Below, piece by piece: positions 1 to 7,433 of a stretch of 16,340 nucleotides of DNA. The DNA comes from Candidatus Aminicenantota bacterium (GTDB lineage: Bacteria > Acidobacteriota > UBA4820 > DSQY01): the NCBI GenBank assembly GCA_027365515.1, contig DAHXMK010000258.1:1-16340 (forward strand), given 5' to 3'. Within the stretch, counting starts at the first letter, position 1, and each line of letters starts with the position of its first letter. A model generated the notes under the pieces. That model saw nothing but the letters and a program-made list of their open reading frames with translations, made no database searches and had not been told where the DNA came from. The translations under genes and the position numbers were made by a program.

Positions 1-836
1 ACGGCATCTTCCGGGTGGCCGGGACGGGATATCATCGGGCCGAGGCCTTCGATGTCTATTGTCTCGGTCCTGGCGTAGCGCGCTCCTTCGCCGGCGAAGA
101 CCGGCTCCCAATCGTTCCTGTCGGCCGTCTTCCTGCAGTGGGCCACGACTTCATCGCTCGGCGGAAAGAAGATGATGATCGCCCCCATCTCCGTGGCGAG
201 CGACGAGATTGTAATTCTTCCAGACAGGCCGAGCGTTTCAGCGTACTCGCCGTAGATCTCGGCCGCGCGACCCAATAGGCCGTTTGCTCCGAAGTGGCGG
301 AGGAGGCGAAGAGCGACATCCTTCGGCGACGCCTCTTCGGAGGGAATGCCACGAAGCTCGATCCTTACGGTTTCGGGCACCTTGAACCAGACCTTCCCGT
401 ATGCCCATGCCGCCGCCATGTCCACGTCGCCGAGCCCCTGGCCAAAAGCGCCGATCGCGCCGAGAATGTTGGCGTGAGAGTCGGTTGAGACGAAGGTGGA
501 GCCAGGCCACGCCAGTCCTTTTTCGATCGCGACGTGAGTGCCTATGCCCTGATCAATATCGTAGACCTTGATCCCGCGTTCGCGGGCGAAGAGGCGGCAC
601 TTCTGCTGGTTGGCGGCGTAGAGCTGGTCCGAGCCGGCCGGATTGCAATCGAATGTGAAGGCGGTGCGCGACGGGTCGGCCACTTCGAGGCAGTGGTCCA
701 CGAGGTTCTTCACTACGTTCGCGCCGCCGAAGTCCCTCGCCGCGCGCGTGTCGAGAAAGATGTCAACGATCTCGCCCGCCTTGGCCTCGGCTCCCGCATG
801 AGCCGAAAGTATTTTCTCGACGATTGTTTGGGCCAT
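1..836 (-). CDS. Aconitase/LeuC-family dehydratase large subunit, cut off at window edge
   Basis: Seen: an open frame runs from ATG (836-834) off the left end, giving the first 278 residues. A GGAGG site lies 7 bases before the ATG. The protein has the family backbone: an opening MAQTIVEKIL, VYDIDQGIGTHV (91-102), the STDSHANILGAIGAFGQG stretch (117-134) and KVWFKVPETV (148-157). Known: aconitase, isopropylmalate dehydratase and homoaconitase share this [4Fe-4S] hydro-lyase fold, and the cluster cysteines lie in the part beyond this window. The compact start is of the LeuC/AcnA-like two-subunit type. Odd: the position usually read as DH in LeuC and aconitase is D63-C64 here, and the usual GIGHQV is GIGTHV, so this is a distinct subfamily. 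Divergent from icd, so a role as the citrate-to-isocitrate enzyme is attractive but unproven; leucine, lysine or dimethylmalate-type substrates are alternatives. Confidence 0.85.
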   Translation of the reverse strand, partial: MAQTIVEKILSAHAGAEAKAGEIVDIFLDTRAARDFGGANVVKNLVDHCLEVADPSRTAFTFDCNPAGSDQLYAANQQKCRLFARERGIKVYDIDQGIGTHVAIEKGLAWPGSTFVSTDSHANILGAIGAFGQGLGDVDMAAAWAYGKVWFKVPETVRIELRGIPSEEASPKDVALRLLRHFGANGLLGRAAEIYGEYAETLGLSGRITISSLATEMGAIIIFFPPSDEVVAHCRKTADRNDWEPVFAGEGARYARTETIDIEGLGPMISRPGHPEDA

Positions 837-856
837 GAACCGTCCTCCAGGCGGAC

Positions 857-862
857 ATTATA
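857..862 (-). promoter_or_regulatory. -10 element for the aconitase-family gene
   Basis: On the - strand this reads TATAAT, a perfect sigma70 -10 hexamer. It lies 20 bases upstream of the ATG, with the GGAGG site (844-848) in between, so the leader would be only about 14 bases. No good -35 hexamer is visible at the right distance (the 17-bp position reads TGGCTT), so an activator may be needed or the box may be coincidental. Confidence 0.5.
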
Positions 863-967
863 ATGACGCCAGCCGCCCGAAGCCAGCAGCGGAACGAAAC
901 GATTGAAGGCTTCGGGGCAAGTGGCGAAGGCCGTGGCTTGGAGGAACACCACCGGCCGGCCGGCTGT

Positions 968-996
968 TTGACCCTCCGGGCGGTGTGGGCTATACT
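968..996 (+). promoter_or_regulatory. Sigma70-type promoter of icd
   Basis: TTGACC at 968-973 and TATACT at 991-996 are separated by exactly 17 bp. Each differs from consensus by one base. This is the best promoter in the window. Transcription would begin near 1003, about 88 bases before the icd start, and would plausibly cover icd, the exported-protein gene and purH. It sits about 105 bp from the divergent -10 element of the aconitase-family gene, so one regulator bound between them could control both. Confidence 0.75.
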
Positions 997-1090
997 CCCT
1001 TCTCGAAAAGGCGTGGCGCTTAAGGCCGGCGTGTTAAGTCATGAAGGCCCGGGCGCCAGTGAAGCAAGCGCAAATCGTTAGGAGGCTAAA

Positions 1091-2506
1091 GTGGCGGCTT
1101 TCAAAAACGTTGTCGTACCGAAAGAGGGCGCCCCGGTTACGATGAAAGACGGGGTCTTGAACGTACCGGATCACCCCATTCTTCCCTTCATAGAAGGAGA
1201 CGGCACCGGCCCCGACATCTGGAGGGCTTCGCGGCGCGTCCTCGACGCGGCCGTCGAAAAGGCCTACAAGGGCAAGAAAAAGATAGCCTGGATGGAGGTT
1301 TACGCCGGAGAGAAGGCCTTCCACAAATTCGGCGAGTGGCTTCCCGACGACACCGTCGAGGCCTTCAAGACTTACCTCGTCGGCATCAAGGGACCTCTGA
1401 CGACGCCGATCGGCGGCGGCATCCGCTCGCTCAACGTCGCGCTGAGGCAGATTCTCGACCTTTACGTCTGCTTGAGGCCGGTGAAATATTTTTCTGGCGT
1501 GCCGAGCCCCGTCAAGGCGCCTGAAAAAGTTGACATGGTGATCTTCAGGGAGAACACCGAGGACATCTACGCCGGCATCGAGTGGAAAGCCTACAGCCCG
1601 GAGGTGAAGAAGGTCATCGAGTTCCTGATGAAGGAGATGGGCGTCAAGAAGATCAGGTTCCCCGAATCTTCCGGCATAGGCATCAAGGCGGTTTCGGAGG
1701 ACGGCAGCAAGCGCCTCTGCCGCGCCGCGATTCAGTACGCCTTGAAGAACAACCGCAAGAGCGTGAACTTCACCCACAAGGGCAACATCATGAAGTTCAC
1801 CGAGGGCGCCTTCAAGGATTGGGGCTACCAGGTGGCCGCGACCGAGTTCAGGAACGAGACGGTGACTCAGCGCGAATCGTGGATCCTCGGCAACAAGGAG
1901 CAGAACCCGTCGCTGGGCAACGAGGAAAACGCCAAGATGATCGAGCCCGGTTTTGACATGTTCGCCCCCGACAAGAAGGCGGAGATCATCAAGGAGATCG
2001 AGAGCACGCTGAAGCTCTGGCCCACCCACGGCGACGGCAAGTGGAAGAAGAAGCTCCTGATGAAGGACACGATCGCCGACATAACCCTTCAGCAGACGAT
2101 CACCAGGGCCGACGAGTTCGACGTCATCGCGACGCTGAACCTGAACGGCGATTATCTCTCCGACGCTCTGGCCGCGCAGGTCGGCGGCATCGGCATCGCC
2201 CCAGGCGGCAACATCAACTACGTCACGGGCCACGCCATATTCGAGGCGACCCACGGCACCGCGCCGAAGTACGCCAATTTGGACAAGGTCAACCCCGGCT
2301 CGGTCATACTCTCCGGCGAAATGATGTTCCGCTTCATGGGCTGGAACGAGGCGGCCGACCTGATCTTGAAGGGGCTGGAGCGTTCCATCGCCAGCCACAA
2401 AGTCACCTACGACTTCGCCCGGCTGATGAAAGCCGAGGGAGCGAAAGACGTTAAGGAGCTGAAGTGCTCCGAATTCGGCGACGAAATCATTCGCAACATG
2501 GCCTGA
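1091..2506 (+). CDS. icd: NADP-dependent isocitrate dehydrogenase (long, cyanobacterial-like form)
   Basis: Oxidatively decarboxylates isocitrate to 2-oxoglutarate in the TCA cycle, in the cytoplasm. The start is GTG at 1091, with AGGAGG at 1080-1085. Substrate residues of the E. coli enzyme are all present: S113, N115, R119, R129, R153, Y160 and K230. The metal-binding aspartates align to D330, D354 and D358. NADP-selecting residues are also there: K393-Y394 in HGTAPKY, and Y440 and R444 in TYDFAR. The protein is 471 aa, against about 416 in E. coli. The extra length is mainly an insert around residues 255-320 (RESWILGNKEQNPSLGNEEN and following), as in the roughly 475-aa cyanobacterial Icd. 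Its last 43 bases overlap the next gene in another frame. Confidence 0.97.
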   Translation: MAAFKNVVVPKEGAPVTMKDGVLNVPDHPILPFIEGDGTGPDIWRASRRVLDAAVEKAYKGKKKIAWMEVYAGEKAFHKFGEWLPDDTVEAFKTYLVGIKGPLTTPIGGGIRSLNVALRQILDLYVCLRPVKYFSGVPSPVKAPEKVDMVIFRENTEDIYAGIEWKAYSPEVKKVIEFLMKEMGVKKIRFPESSGIGIKAVSEDGSKRLCRAAIQYALKNNRKSVNFTHKGNIMKFTEGAFKDWGYQVAATEFRNETVTQRESWILGNKEQNPSLGNEENAKMIEPGFDMFAPDKKAEIIKEIESTLKLWPTHGDGKWKKKLLMKDTIADITLQQTITRADEFDVIATLNLNGDYLSDALAAQVGGIGIAPGGNINYVTGHAIFEATHGTAPKYANLDKVNPGSVILSGEMMFRFMGWNEAADLILKGLERSIASHKVTYDFARLMKAEGAKDVKELKCSEFGDEIIRNMA

Positions 2507-3219
2507 CGACGTTTCTGGCCGGGGCGGTGGCGCTCTTCTTCGCCTCCGTCCCGGCTGGAGCGTACGGGCCCGTGGTGCTGGCCAAGATGACCTCCTCGAC
2601 GCTGAAGCTGGCTCCGGCGTCGCTCAGGGGCGTGTTGTCCTCTTACCAGAAGTATGTTGACCAGGGAGTGAAGGATACCGTTGACAAGGAAGGGCGCCAG
2701 CCCGGGCCGGTGCTCGTCAGCGCGCTCCAGGAGGAGATCGTCAAAATGGCGGAGCTGGCCAAGGGCCAGGCGCCTTTCGAGGAGGTTTCGTACCGCTTCG
2801 GGCGCGTCGCAGCGCTCGCATTCCTCCTGAACGACCCGCTGAGGGATTCGTCCGACCCAAGAATCGTGGCAATCAGGGACGATTACTCCTCGTACATGGA
2901 GCGAAAGCTTCCCAAGATGCCGGTCGTCTTCGACGGTTATGACAACCCGGAGATGTCGGGCGATGCCGACGTCTACTTCCAGCAGCGATTCAAAGGGGAG
3001 CAGCGCTACCGCGACGCCCTGCTCTTCTGCTATTACCCGGCGGGCAAGGCGGTTTCGTCCCAGACTTTCGACGACAGGTCCAACGCCTTCGCCGTTGTCG
3101 AAACGATCGCCTCCCACGCCGTCTCGGACGCCGCCAAGATGTGGTTTTACATCTGGAAGGAGATGGACGGCGACGTTTCGGCGACGCCCTTCTACAAGCC
3201 AGAACCTAAGAACAAGTAG
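2464..3219 (+). CDS. Exported protein of unknown function overlapping icd
   Basis: Function not recognised. The start chosen is GTG 2464, because AAGGAG (2453-2458) precedes it by 5 bases and it gives a normal signal peptide: basic RIRRRN, hydrophobic LTTFLAGAVALFFASV, then AGA before the likely cleavage site at about residue 33. A later GTG (2527) would leave a peptide with no basic end. The 251-aa product has a mature part of about 218 residues that looks mostly helical (e.g. 84-122), and a conserved-looking end, SHAVSDAAKMWFYIWKEMDGD (about 217-237). The helical shape and this motif recall zinc-dependent phospholipase C-like exported proteins, but the histidine set that would bind zinc is not there. 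It overlaps icd by 43 bp and is followed 18 bp later by purH, so it is probably translated from the icd transcript. Confidence 0.75.
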   Translation: MLRIRRRNHSQHGLTTFLAGAVALFFASVPAGAYGPVVLAKMTSSTLKLAPASLRGVLSSYQKYVDQGVKDTVDKEGRQPGPVLVSALQEEIVKMAELAKGQAPFEEVSYRFGRVAALAFLLNDPLRDSSDPRIVAIRDDYSSYMERKLPKMPVVFDGYDNPEMSGDADVYFQQRFKGEQRYRDALLFCYYPAGKAVSSQTFDDRSNAFAVVETIASHAVSDAAKMWFYIWKEMDGDVSATPFYKPEPKNK

Positions 3220-3237
3220 CTTTTCAGGAGAAGGTCC

Positions 3238-4797
3238 ATGGGCAACGTAGTTATCCGGCGCGCTCTCGTTTCCGTTTCCCGAAAGGATGGGCTTCTGCCC
3301 TTCGTCCAGTTTCTTGCGTCCAAAGGCGTTGAGATACTCTCAACCGGGGGCACGGCGAAGGCCTTGAGGGATGGAGGAGTCAAGGTTAAGGACGTGAGCG
3401 AGTACACCGGCTCGCCGGAGGTCATGGAGGGCAGGGTGAAGACGCTCCACCCGAGGGTCCACGGCGGCATCCTCGCGAAGCGCAACCCGGAACACCTTCG
3501 CGACCTCGAACGGCTCGGCGGCGGGGCCATTGACTTGGTCCTCGTTAATTTCTATCCCTTCGAGCAGGTGAGCGGAAAACTGGGGGCCGCGGTGGAAGAC
3601 GTGGTCGAGAACATAGACATCGGCGGCCCTTCGATGGTTCGCTCGGCGGCGAAAAACTTCGAGTCCGTGGTCGTTCTGGTCGACCCCAAGGACTACGACG
3701 CCGTCAAGGACGAGATGGAGAAGATAGGCGGCGTCAGTCTCGAAACAAGGCTGGCCCTTTCGGCAAAGGCCTTCGAGCGCACCAGCACCTATGACGGAGC
3801 GATCGCCAGGTACTTGAGCCAGACGAAGGCCGCCGATGGAAAGCTCCTGAAAGCGGAAGAAACATTTCCCGCTTTCCTGCCGCTCTTTTTCAAGAAGGCG
3901 CAGGACCTCAGGTACGGCGAGAATCCGCAGCAGGAGGCGGCCTTCTACCGAGAGAGCGACAGGTTTCTGGGAGGGCTTGCGCAGCACCAGGGCAAGGAGC
4001 TTTCCTTCAACAACCTGATAGACCTTCAGGGCGCGTGGGCGCTTGTCTGCGACATGCCCAAACCCTCGTGCGCCATCATCAAGCACACCAACCCATGCGG
4101 CGCGGCGCGAGGGACCGACGCGGCTTCCGCCTTCAATCGGGCGAGGGAAACGGACCCCGCCTCGGCTTACGGCGGAATCGTCGCCTTCAACACCGCCTGC
4201 ACCGGAGAAGCGGCCACGGCGCTCTCCGACCTCTTCCTTGAAATCGTCGTCGCCCCACAGTTCGACGAGAAGGCGCTCGATATCCTGTCGAGAAAAAAGA
4301 ACCTCCGCGTCGTGACGCTCAAGGACCAGGATCCTTTCCCCGGCTGGGACTACAAGCGCGTGGCGGGCGGCCTCTTGGTCCAGACCCCCGATCTCTTCTC
4401 CCGCCAGGAGGAGAGAAAGGTGGCAACTAAGCGCCAGCCGACGAAAGATGAAATGGAGGCTCTGGAGCTCGCCTGGCGCGTCTGCAAGCACGTCAAGAGC
4501 AACGCCATCGTCTTCGGCGACAAGGACGGCACCGTCGGCGTCGGAGCGGGCCAGATGAGCCGGGTTGACTCGTCGAAGCTGGCCAGGATGAAGGCCTACA
4601 AAGAGACGAAGGGCTGCGTCGCCGCCTCGGACGCCTTCTTTCCCTTCCCCGATGGCGTCGAGGAGATGGCCGAGGCTGGAATCACGGCCGTCATCCAGCC
4701 GGGCGGCAGCATCCGTGACCCCGAGGTCATAGAGGCGGCCAACCGCCTTGGAATGGCGATGGTGCTCACGGGCACCAGGCACTTCCGCCACGGGTGA
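3238..4797 (+). CDS. purH: Bifunctional AICAR formyltransferase / IMP cyclohydrolase
   Basis: Carries out the last two steps of purine synthesis: formylation of AICAR with 10-formyl-tetrahydrofolate, then ring closure to IMP. At 519 aa it matches the usual bacterial length. The N-terminal cyclohydrolase domain (about 1-200) has ALVSVSRKDG, STGGTAKAL, GRVKTLHPRVHGG (65-77) and NIDIGGPSMVRSAAKN. The C-terminal transformylase domain has LRYGENPQQ (224-232), the catalytic KHTNPCG (282-288), PASAYGGIVA, VGAGQMSR (435-442) and the final TGTRHFRHG. The start is ATG 3238, with AGGAGAAGG in front. It lies 18 bp behind the exported-protein gene and likely shares the icd promoter; no purine-type operator or separate promoter is visible in that gap. 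Confidence 0.98.
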   Translation: MGNVVIRRALVSVSRKDGLLPFVQFLASKGVEILSTGGTAKALRDGGVKVKDVSEYTGSPEVMEGRVKTLHPRVHGGILAKRNPEHLRDLERLGGGAIDLVLVNFYPFEQVSGKLGAAVEDVVENIDIGGPSMVRSAAKNFESVVVLVDPKDYDAVKDEMEKIGGVSLETRLALSAKAFERTSTYDGAIARYLSQTKAADGKLLKAEETFPAFLPLFFKKAQDLRYGENPQQEAAFYRESDRFLGGLAQHQGKELSFNNLIDLQGAWALVCDMPKPSCAIIKHTNPCGAARGTDAASAFNRARETDPASAYGGIVAFNTACTGEAATALSDLFLEIVVAPQFDEKALDILSRKKNLRVVTLKDQDPFPGWDYKRVAGGLLVQTPDLFSRQEERKVATKRQPTKDEMEALELAWRVCKHVKSNAIVFGDKDGTVGVGAGQMSRVDSSKLARMKAYKETKGCVAASDAFFPFPDGVEEMAEAGITAVIQPGGSIRDPEVIEAANRLGMAMVLTGTRHFRHG

Positions 4798-4955
4798 TGA
4801 ATGGTTGATAAGAGGTAAGTTAATAGGTTGATGAGCGCTTGCTGTCTCGTCAATTAATAATAAGCTTATCCGTTTATCAGGTAACGGAACAGGAAATGAA
4901 CCAGGACACGCGGCCGGGAAGGCCTGAGAGCAAGATAGTTTAGAGGAGACGTTCG
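4798..4955 (+). other. AT-rich gap between purH and lolA-like gene
   Basis: This 158-bp gap is clearly more AT-rich than its surroundings, especially 4799-4880. It probably holds the promoter of the lolA-like gene, but the best hexamer pairs (for example TTGCTG at 4839) have poor -10 partners, so none is called. I see no stem-loop with a T-run that would serve as a purH terminator. Confidence 0.4.
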
Positions 4956-5669
4956 ATGCGAAGAAGCAAAGGATGGCTGGCCGTAATTGCTGGAGTTTCT
5001 TTTCTGATTGCGCCGCTTGCCATCTCTCTGGCGCAGACGGTCGTACCTCCCGGCCGCCTCGAAACGCTTCTTTCCAAAATGCAGGCATCCCAGCAGAACA
5101 CCCAGACGCTCAAGGTGAGCTTCACCCAAACCAACGAATTCAAAATGCTCAAGAAGCCTCAGGTGCTGAAGGGTGACCTGGTCCTCAAGAAGCCCGACAC
5201 GGCGCTCTACCGCTACACCGCGCCCCGCAAGCTCTATTTCAGGGTGATGGACGGCGACCTCTTGATGTTCGATCCGGCCAAGAACCAGGCTTACATCCAG
5301 GACATTTCGCGCCACCAGGCCAAGATAGAGCGCTACCTCGGCCTGAGCCAGCCGGTCAACGAGCTCAGAAAAAATTTCAACGTCGAGTGGAAGAGCGACG
5401 AGGATGGCGTCGTGACGCTCTACCTCACCCCCTTGAAGCACAAAATAAAGAGGAAGGTCGCCAGCATGACCTTCAAGGTCCAGGAGCAGGACGGACTCAT
5501 CCGTGAGTTCGAAGTCGAGGAGACCGAGGGCGACAGAATCCGCTTCACCTTCTCCCACTGGGAACTCAACCCGAAGCTCGATGACGGCTCATTCACGGTT
5601 CCGATGCCCACTGGCGTGAAGATCGAGCGCAAGATGATGAACTTCAGGGAACCATTCGAGGAGGAGTGA
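4956..5669 (+). CDS. lolA: LolA-like outer-membrane lipoprotein carrier protein
   Basis: Family role: a periplasmic chaperone that takes lipoproteins from the inner-membrane LolCDE complex to the outer membrane. The product is 237 aa, close to the usual 200-240. It starts at ATG 4956 with GAGGAG in front. Signal peptide: MRRSKG, a hydrophobic run 7-25, cleavage near LA/Q (26-27). The mature part shows the family pattern: an amphipathic helix (34-50), then LKVSFTQTNEF (52-62), then strands with GDLVLKKPDTALYRYTAP (73-90), YFRVMDGDLLMFDPAKNQAY, and a late LTPLKHKIKRKVASM strand pair. Related LolA-fold proteins serve other lipid carriage roles, so exact cargo is an inference. It is followed 3 bp later by the duplicated-domain gene, indicating co-translation. 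Confidence 0.85.
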   Translation: MRRSKGWLAVIAGVSFLIAPLAISLAQTVVPPGRLETLLSKMQASQQNTQTLKVSFTQTNEFKMLKKPQVLKGDLVLKKPDTALYRYTAPRKLYFRVMDGDLLMFDPAKNQAYIQDISRHQAKIERYLGLSQPVNELRKNFNVEWKSDEDGVVTLYLTPLKHKIKRKVASMTFKVQEQDGLIREFEVEETEGDRIRFTFSHWELNPKLDDGSFTVPMPTGVKIERKMMNFREPFEEE

Positions 5670-5672
5670 GCC

Positions 5673-6368
5673 ATGGCCGAGGCTTTGAAACCGCCTTACC
5701 TGGAAAATGCCGGTGAGATGGGCGAGCTTCATGCCTGGATCGTGGACGGGAAATATGTCCGTGAACACATTGACGAGGAGTTCACCAACTTCGGCCACCA
5801 TTTCAGCTTTGACTTCATTCCACTCAAGGAGCTTTGGCTGGACAGGGAGGCCCACCCGGACGAGCGGCGGTTCTTCATGGCCCACCTTCTCGTCGAGAGG
5901 CGGCTGATGGCCAAGGGGGTCGAATACGACAAGGCGCTGGAAGAGGCGGACCGGGCGGAGAGAAAAGAGCGGCGCCGCGCGGGGGACGTGAGGGTGCTGA
6001 CCCACGGCGGCAAGCAGCTCCCCGATGGCCGGGACGTCCACGTCAAGCTTTGGAAGCGCCTCGAAAACAGCGTCACCGTTTGGGTCGTGAACGGAAGGCT
6101 GGTCAGGAGCGTCTTCGACGTGGACTTTACCGAAGGCGGCCACGACCACGTTTACGAATTCGTGCCAGAAAATGAAATCTGGATTGACGACGACCTTGAC
6201 GACGCCGAGCGCGGCTTCGTGCTCCTGCACGAGATGCACGAGCGCAACCGCATGATCGCCGGCTGGCCGTACAGCAAAGCCCACGACGAATCGAGCCGCA
6301 TCGAACATGGCTGCCGCCAGCACCCCGACCGCCTCCACGAGGCCTTGGCCGCCGAAGGGTGGGAGTAG
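5673..6368 (+). CDS. Protein with two copies of an unrecognised HExHER-type domain
   Basis: Function unknown. The 231-aa product has no signal peptide or membrane segment, so it is probably cytoplasmic. Residues 20-97 and 135-212 align without any gap and are identical at 29 of 78 positions. Shared landmarks: WxVxGxxVRxxxDxxFTxxGH, FxPxxExWxD, and H-x(3)-E-R-x-x-M-x-x-G. In the second copy the central motif is HEMHER (186-191), close to the HExxH of zinc metallopeptidases but with the third ligand position shifted. The first copy has HLLVER, keeping only H71, E75 and R76, so it may be an inactive or structural copy. A GGAGG lies about 10 bases upstream within the end of lolA; the genes are 3 bp apart and surely co-expressed. 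Whether the link to lipoprotein transport is functional is open. Confidence 0.85.
   Translation: MAEALKPPYLENAGEMGELHAWIVDGKYVREHIDEEFTNFGHHFSFDFIPLKELWLDREAHPDERRFFMAHLLVERRLMAKGVEYDKALEEADRAERKERRRAGDVRVLTHGGKQLPDGRDVHVKLWKRLENSVTVWVVNGRLVRSVFDVDFTEGGHDHVYEFVPENEIWIDDDLDDAERGFVLLHEMHERNRMIAGWPYSKAHDESSRIEHGCRQHPDRLHEALAAEGWE
5730..5963 (+). repeat. Internal domain repeat, copy 1 (protein level)
   Basis: Encodes residues 20-97 of the duplicated-domain protein. It aligns without gaps to copy 2 at an offset of 115 residues, about 37% identical. The DNA has diverged, so the duplication is old. Confidence 0.8.
6075..6308 (+). repeat. Internal domain repeat, copy 2 (protein level)
   Basis: Encodes residues 135-212. 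It carries the full HEMHER motif (186-191), whereas copy 1 has HLLVER at the same place. Confidence 0.8.
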
Positions 6369-6398
6369 CGGTTCCACGCCGCCATTCAGATTTGGCCC

Positions 6399-6412
6399 GC
6401 GCCATGCGGCGC
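6399..6412 (+). other. Short GC hairpin after the duplicated-domain gene
   Basis: GCGCC and GGCGC form a perfect 5-bp stem around ATGC. No T-run follows, so it is at best a weak or factor-dependent terminator. It lies 31 bp behind the stop codon, in the 192-bp gap before the next gene. Confidence 0.3.
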
Positions 6413-6529
6413 TAAAGGATCGGTCGCGGCAAGGCACAAGAACATCAGTAGAAATGTTGACCTCGTTGCATCTTCCAAAGCTCATGATTCCGACTTGCCT
6501 TTGCTCCCATCCATCAAAGCGGCGGCGGA

Positions 6530-6538
6530 TGGTATAAT
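6530..6538 (+). promoter_or_regulatory. Extended -10 promoter element
   Basis: TGGTATAAT is a consensus TATAAT preceded by the TGn extension, which can work with little or no -35. No good -35 is visible at 17 bp. Transcription would begin near 6545, just before the GGAGG (6549-6553) of the next gene, leaving a very short leader. Its position also argues against starting that protein further upstream at 6495. Confidence 0.6.
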
Positions 6539-6560
6539 TCCCGCTCGTGGAGGTAGTTGG

Positions 6561-7289
6561 ATGAAGAGCTGGGCGAAGGTCGCGATCGGGATAGGCGCGG
6601 TTCTCGTGTTGCTGTGCGTTATAAGCGGCGCGGCGCTGGTCAGCTCCGGCAAGCTCGGGCAGATTTCCGGGTTCGCCGGAAATGTCATGGGGATGAAGAA
6701 GGCCGGCGAGGGGATGCAGAAGCTGGCCAAGGATTTCCCGTTCACTCCGCCTGCGGACGGAGCCGTCTCGGAAGCCCGCCTTGAAGAGGCAATTGCCGTC
6801 AGTCGGGATATCAAGGCGGTTTCGGAGCCGTACGACGCATGGATAGATGCTCACCAGAACCAGCACGGGGATTTCAAGGACGCTGTCGAAATCATGGCTC
6901 TTCTCCAGAAAGTGCTCGGCGTCTCCGTGAAGTCGCTCGATGAGCACAAGATGTCCGCTTACGAGTTCTCATGGATCATGCGCCAGATGGCGAAAGCCGG
7001 AGAAGAGGCGGCGGAAAAAGCCGGCACCGGCCCCGGGGCGCAAATGCTTGAGACGCTCAAGTCTTTGGAGCGTTCGCCCGGCCTCTCCGAAGCGAGCAAA
7101 AACGATTTGGCGGCCAAGATCGCCGGTTACGAAAAGGAGATGAGCGCCTCCGGCGCGGAACTCTCTCCGAACGCCAAGCTCTATCTGAAACACGAGCAGG
7201 AGTTGAAAGAGTGCGCTCTCGGCGAACAGACGAGGCTATTGCTCAACGACTCCGGCGCGCGAAGAAACCATCACGAAGAGGCCAAGTGA
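6561..7289 (+). CDS. Membrane-anchored protein of unknown function
   Basis: Function not recognised. The open frame reaches back to 6495, but ATG 6561 is the likely start: GGAGG (6549-6553) precedes it by 7 bases and a TATAAT box lies upstream inside the longer frame. The 242-aa product begins MKSWAK, followed by a single hydrophobic segment (7-27) that lacks a clear cleavage site, so it is probably an uncleaved anchor with the rest in the periplasm. The remainder is hydrophilic and largely helical. A central helical stretch (71-150) ends in SAYEFSWIMRQMAKAGEEAAEKAG (132-155), and a glycine/proline-containing linker follows. It is a single-gene unit with its own promoter; gaps of 192 bp before and 144 bp after separate it from its neighbours. 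Confidence 0.75.
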   Translation: MKSWAKVAIGIGAVLVLLCVISGAALVSSGKLGQISGFAGNVMGMKKAGEGMQKLAKDFPFTPPADGAVSEARLEEAIAVSRDIKAVSEPYDAWIDAHQNQHGDFKDAVEIMALLQKVLGVSVKSLDEHKMSAYEFSWIMRQMAKAGEEAAEKAGTGPGAQMLETLKSLERSPGLSEASKNDLAAKIAGYEKEMSASGAELSPNAKLYLKHEQELKECALGEQTRLLLNDSGARRNHHEEAK

Positions 7290-7304
7290 GAGGCGGCTGA
7301 TGGT

Positions 7305-7320
7305 CCTTAGCGGACTAAGG
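7305..7320 (+). other. Perfect 6-bp stem-loop after the membrane-anchored protein gene
   Basis: CCTTAG and CTAAGG flank the loop CGGA, 16 bp behind the stop codon. No T-run follows, so intrinsic termination is unlikely; it could protect the 3' end of the message. A second small hairpin (GGCAC/GTGCC around TGAC, 7396-7409) lies in the same 144-bp gap, before the glycosyltransferase gene. Confidence 0.3.
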
Positions 7321-7433
7321 TGAGAAGGTGCCGGAGTGAAAAGAGGGAGTGGCGGGTTAGGAATGAGAGAGGCAAGCAACTACGGCATACCCCCTGGCAC
7401 TGACGTGCCGTCCATCCCAGTCCACGGTCCCAT

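Noticed and set aside
534..863. 109-aa + strand open frame opposite the aconitase-family gene
   Set aside because: It is antisense to a conserved enzyme, whose frame and motifs are clear.
1034..2398. 454-aa open frame on the - strand opposite icd
   Set aside because: It is a codon-bias shadow of the certain icd gene, lacks a credible ribosome site and shows no recognisable domain.
3340..5088. 582-aa open frame on the - strand opposite purH and into lolA
   Set aside because: It covers two well-supported genes and the gap between them; its length follows from the GC-rich third positions of purH.
6399..6412. Intrinsic terminator
   Set aside because: The stem is only 5 bp and no T-run follows; kept only as a hairpin.
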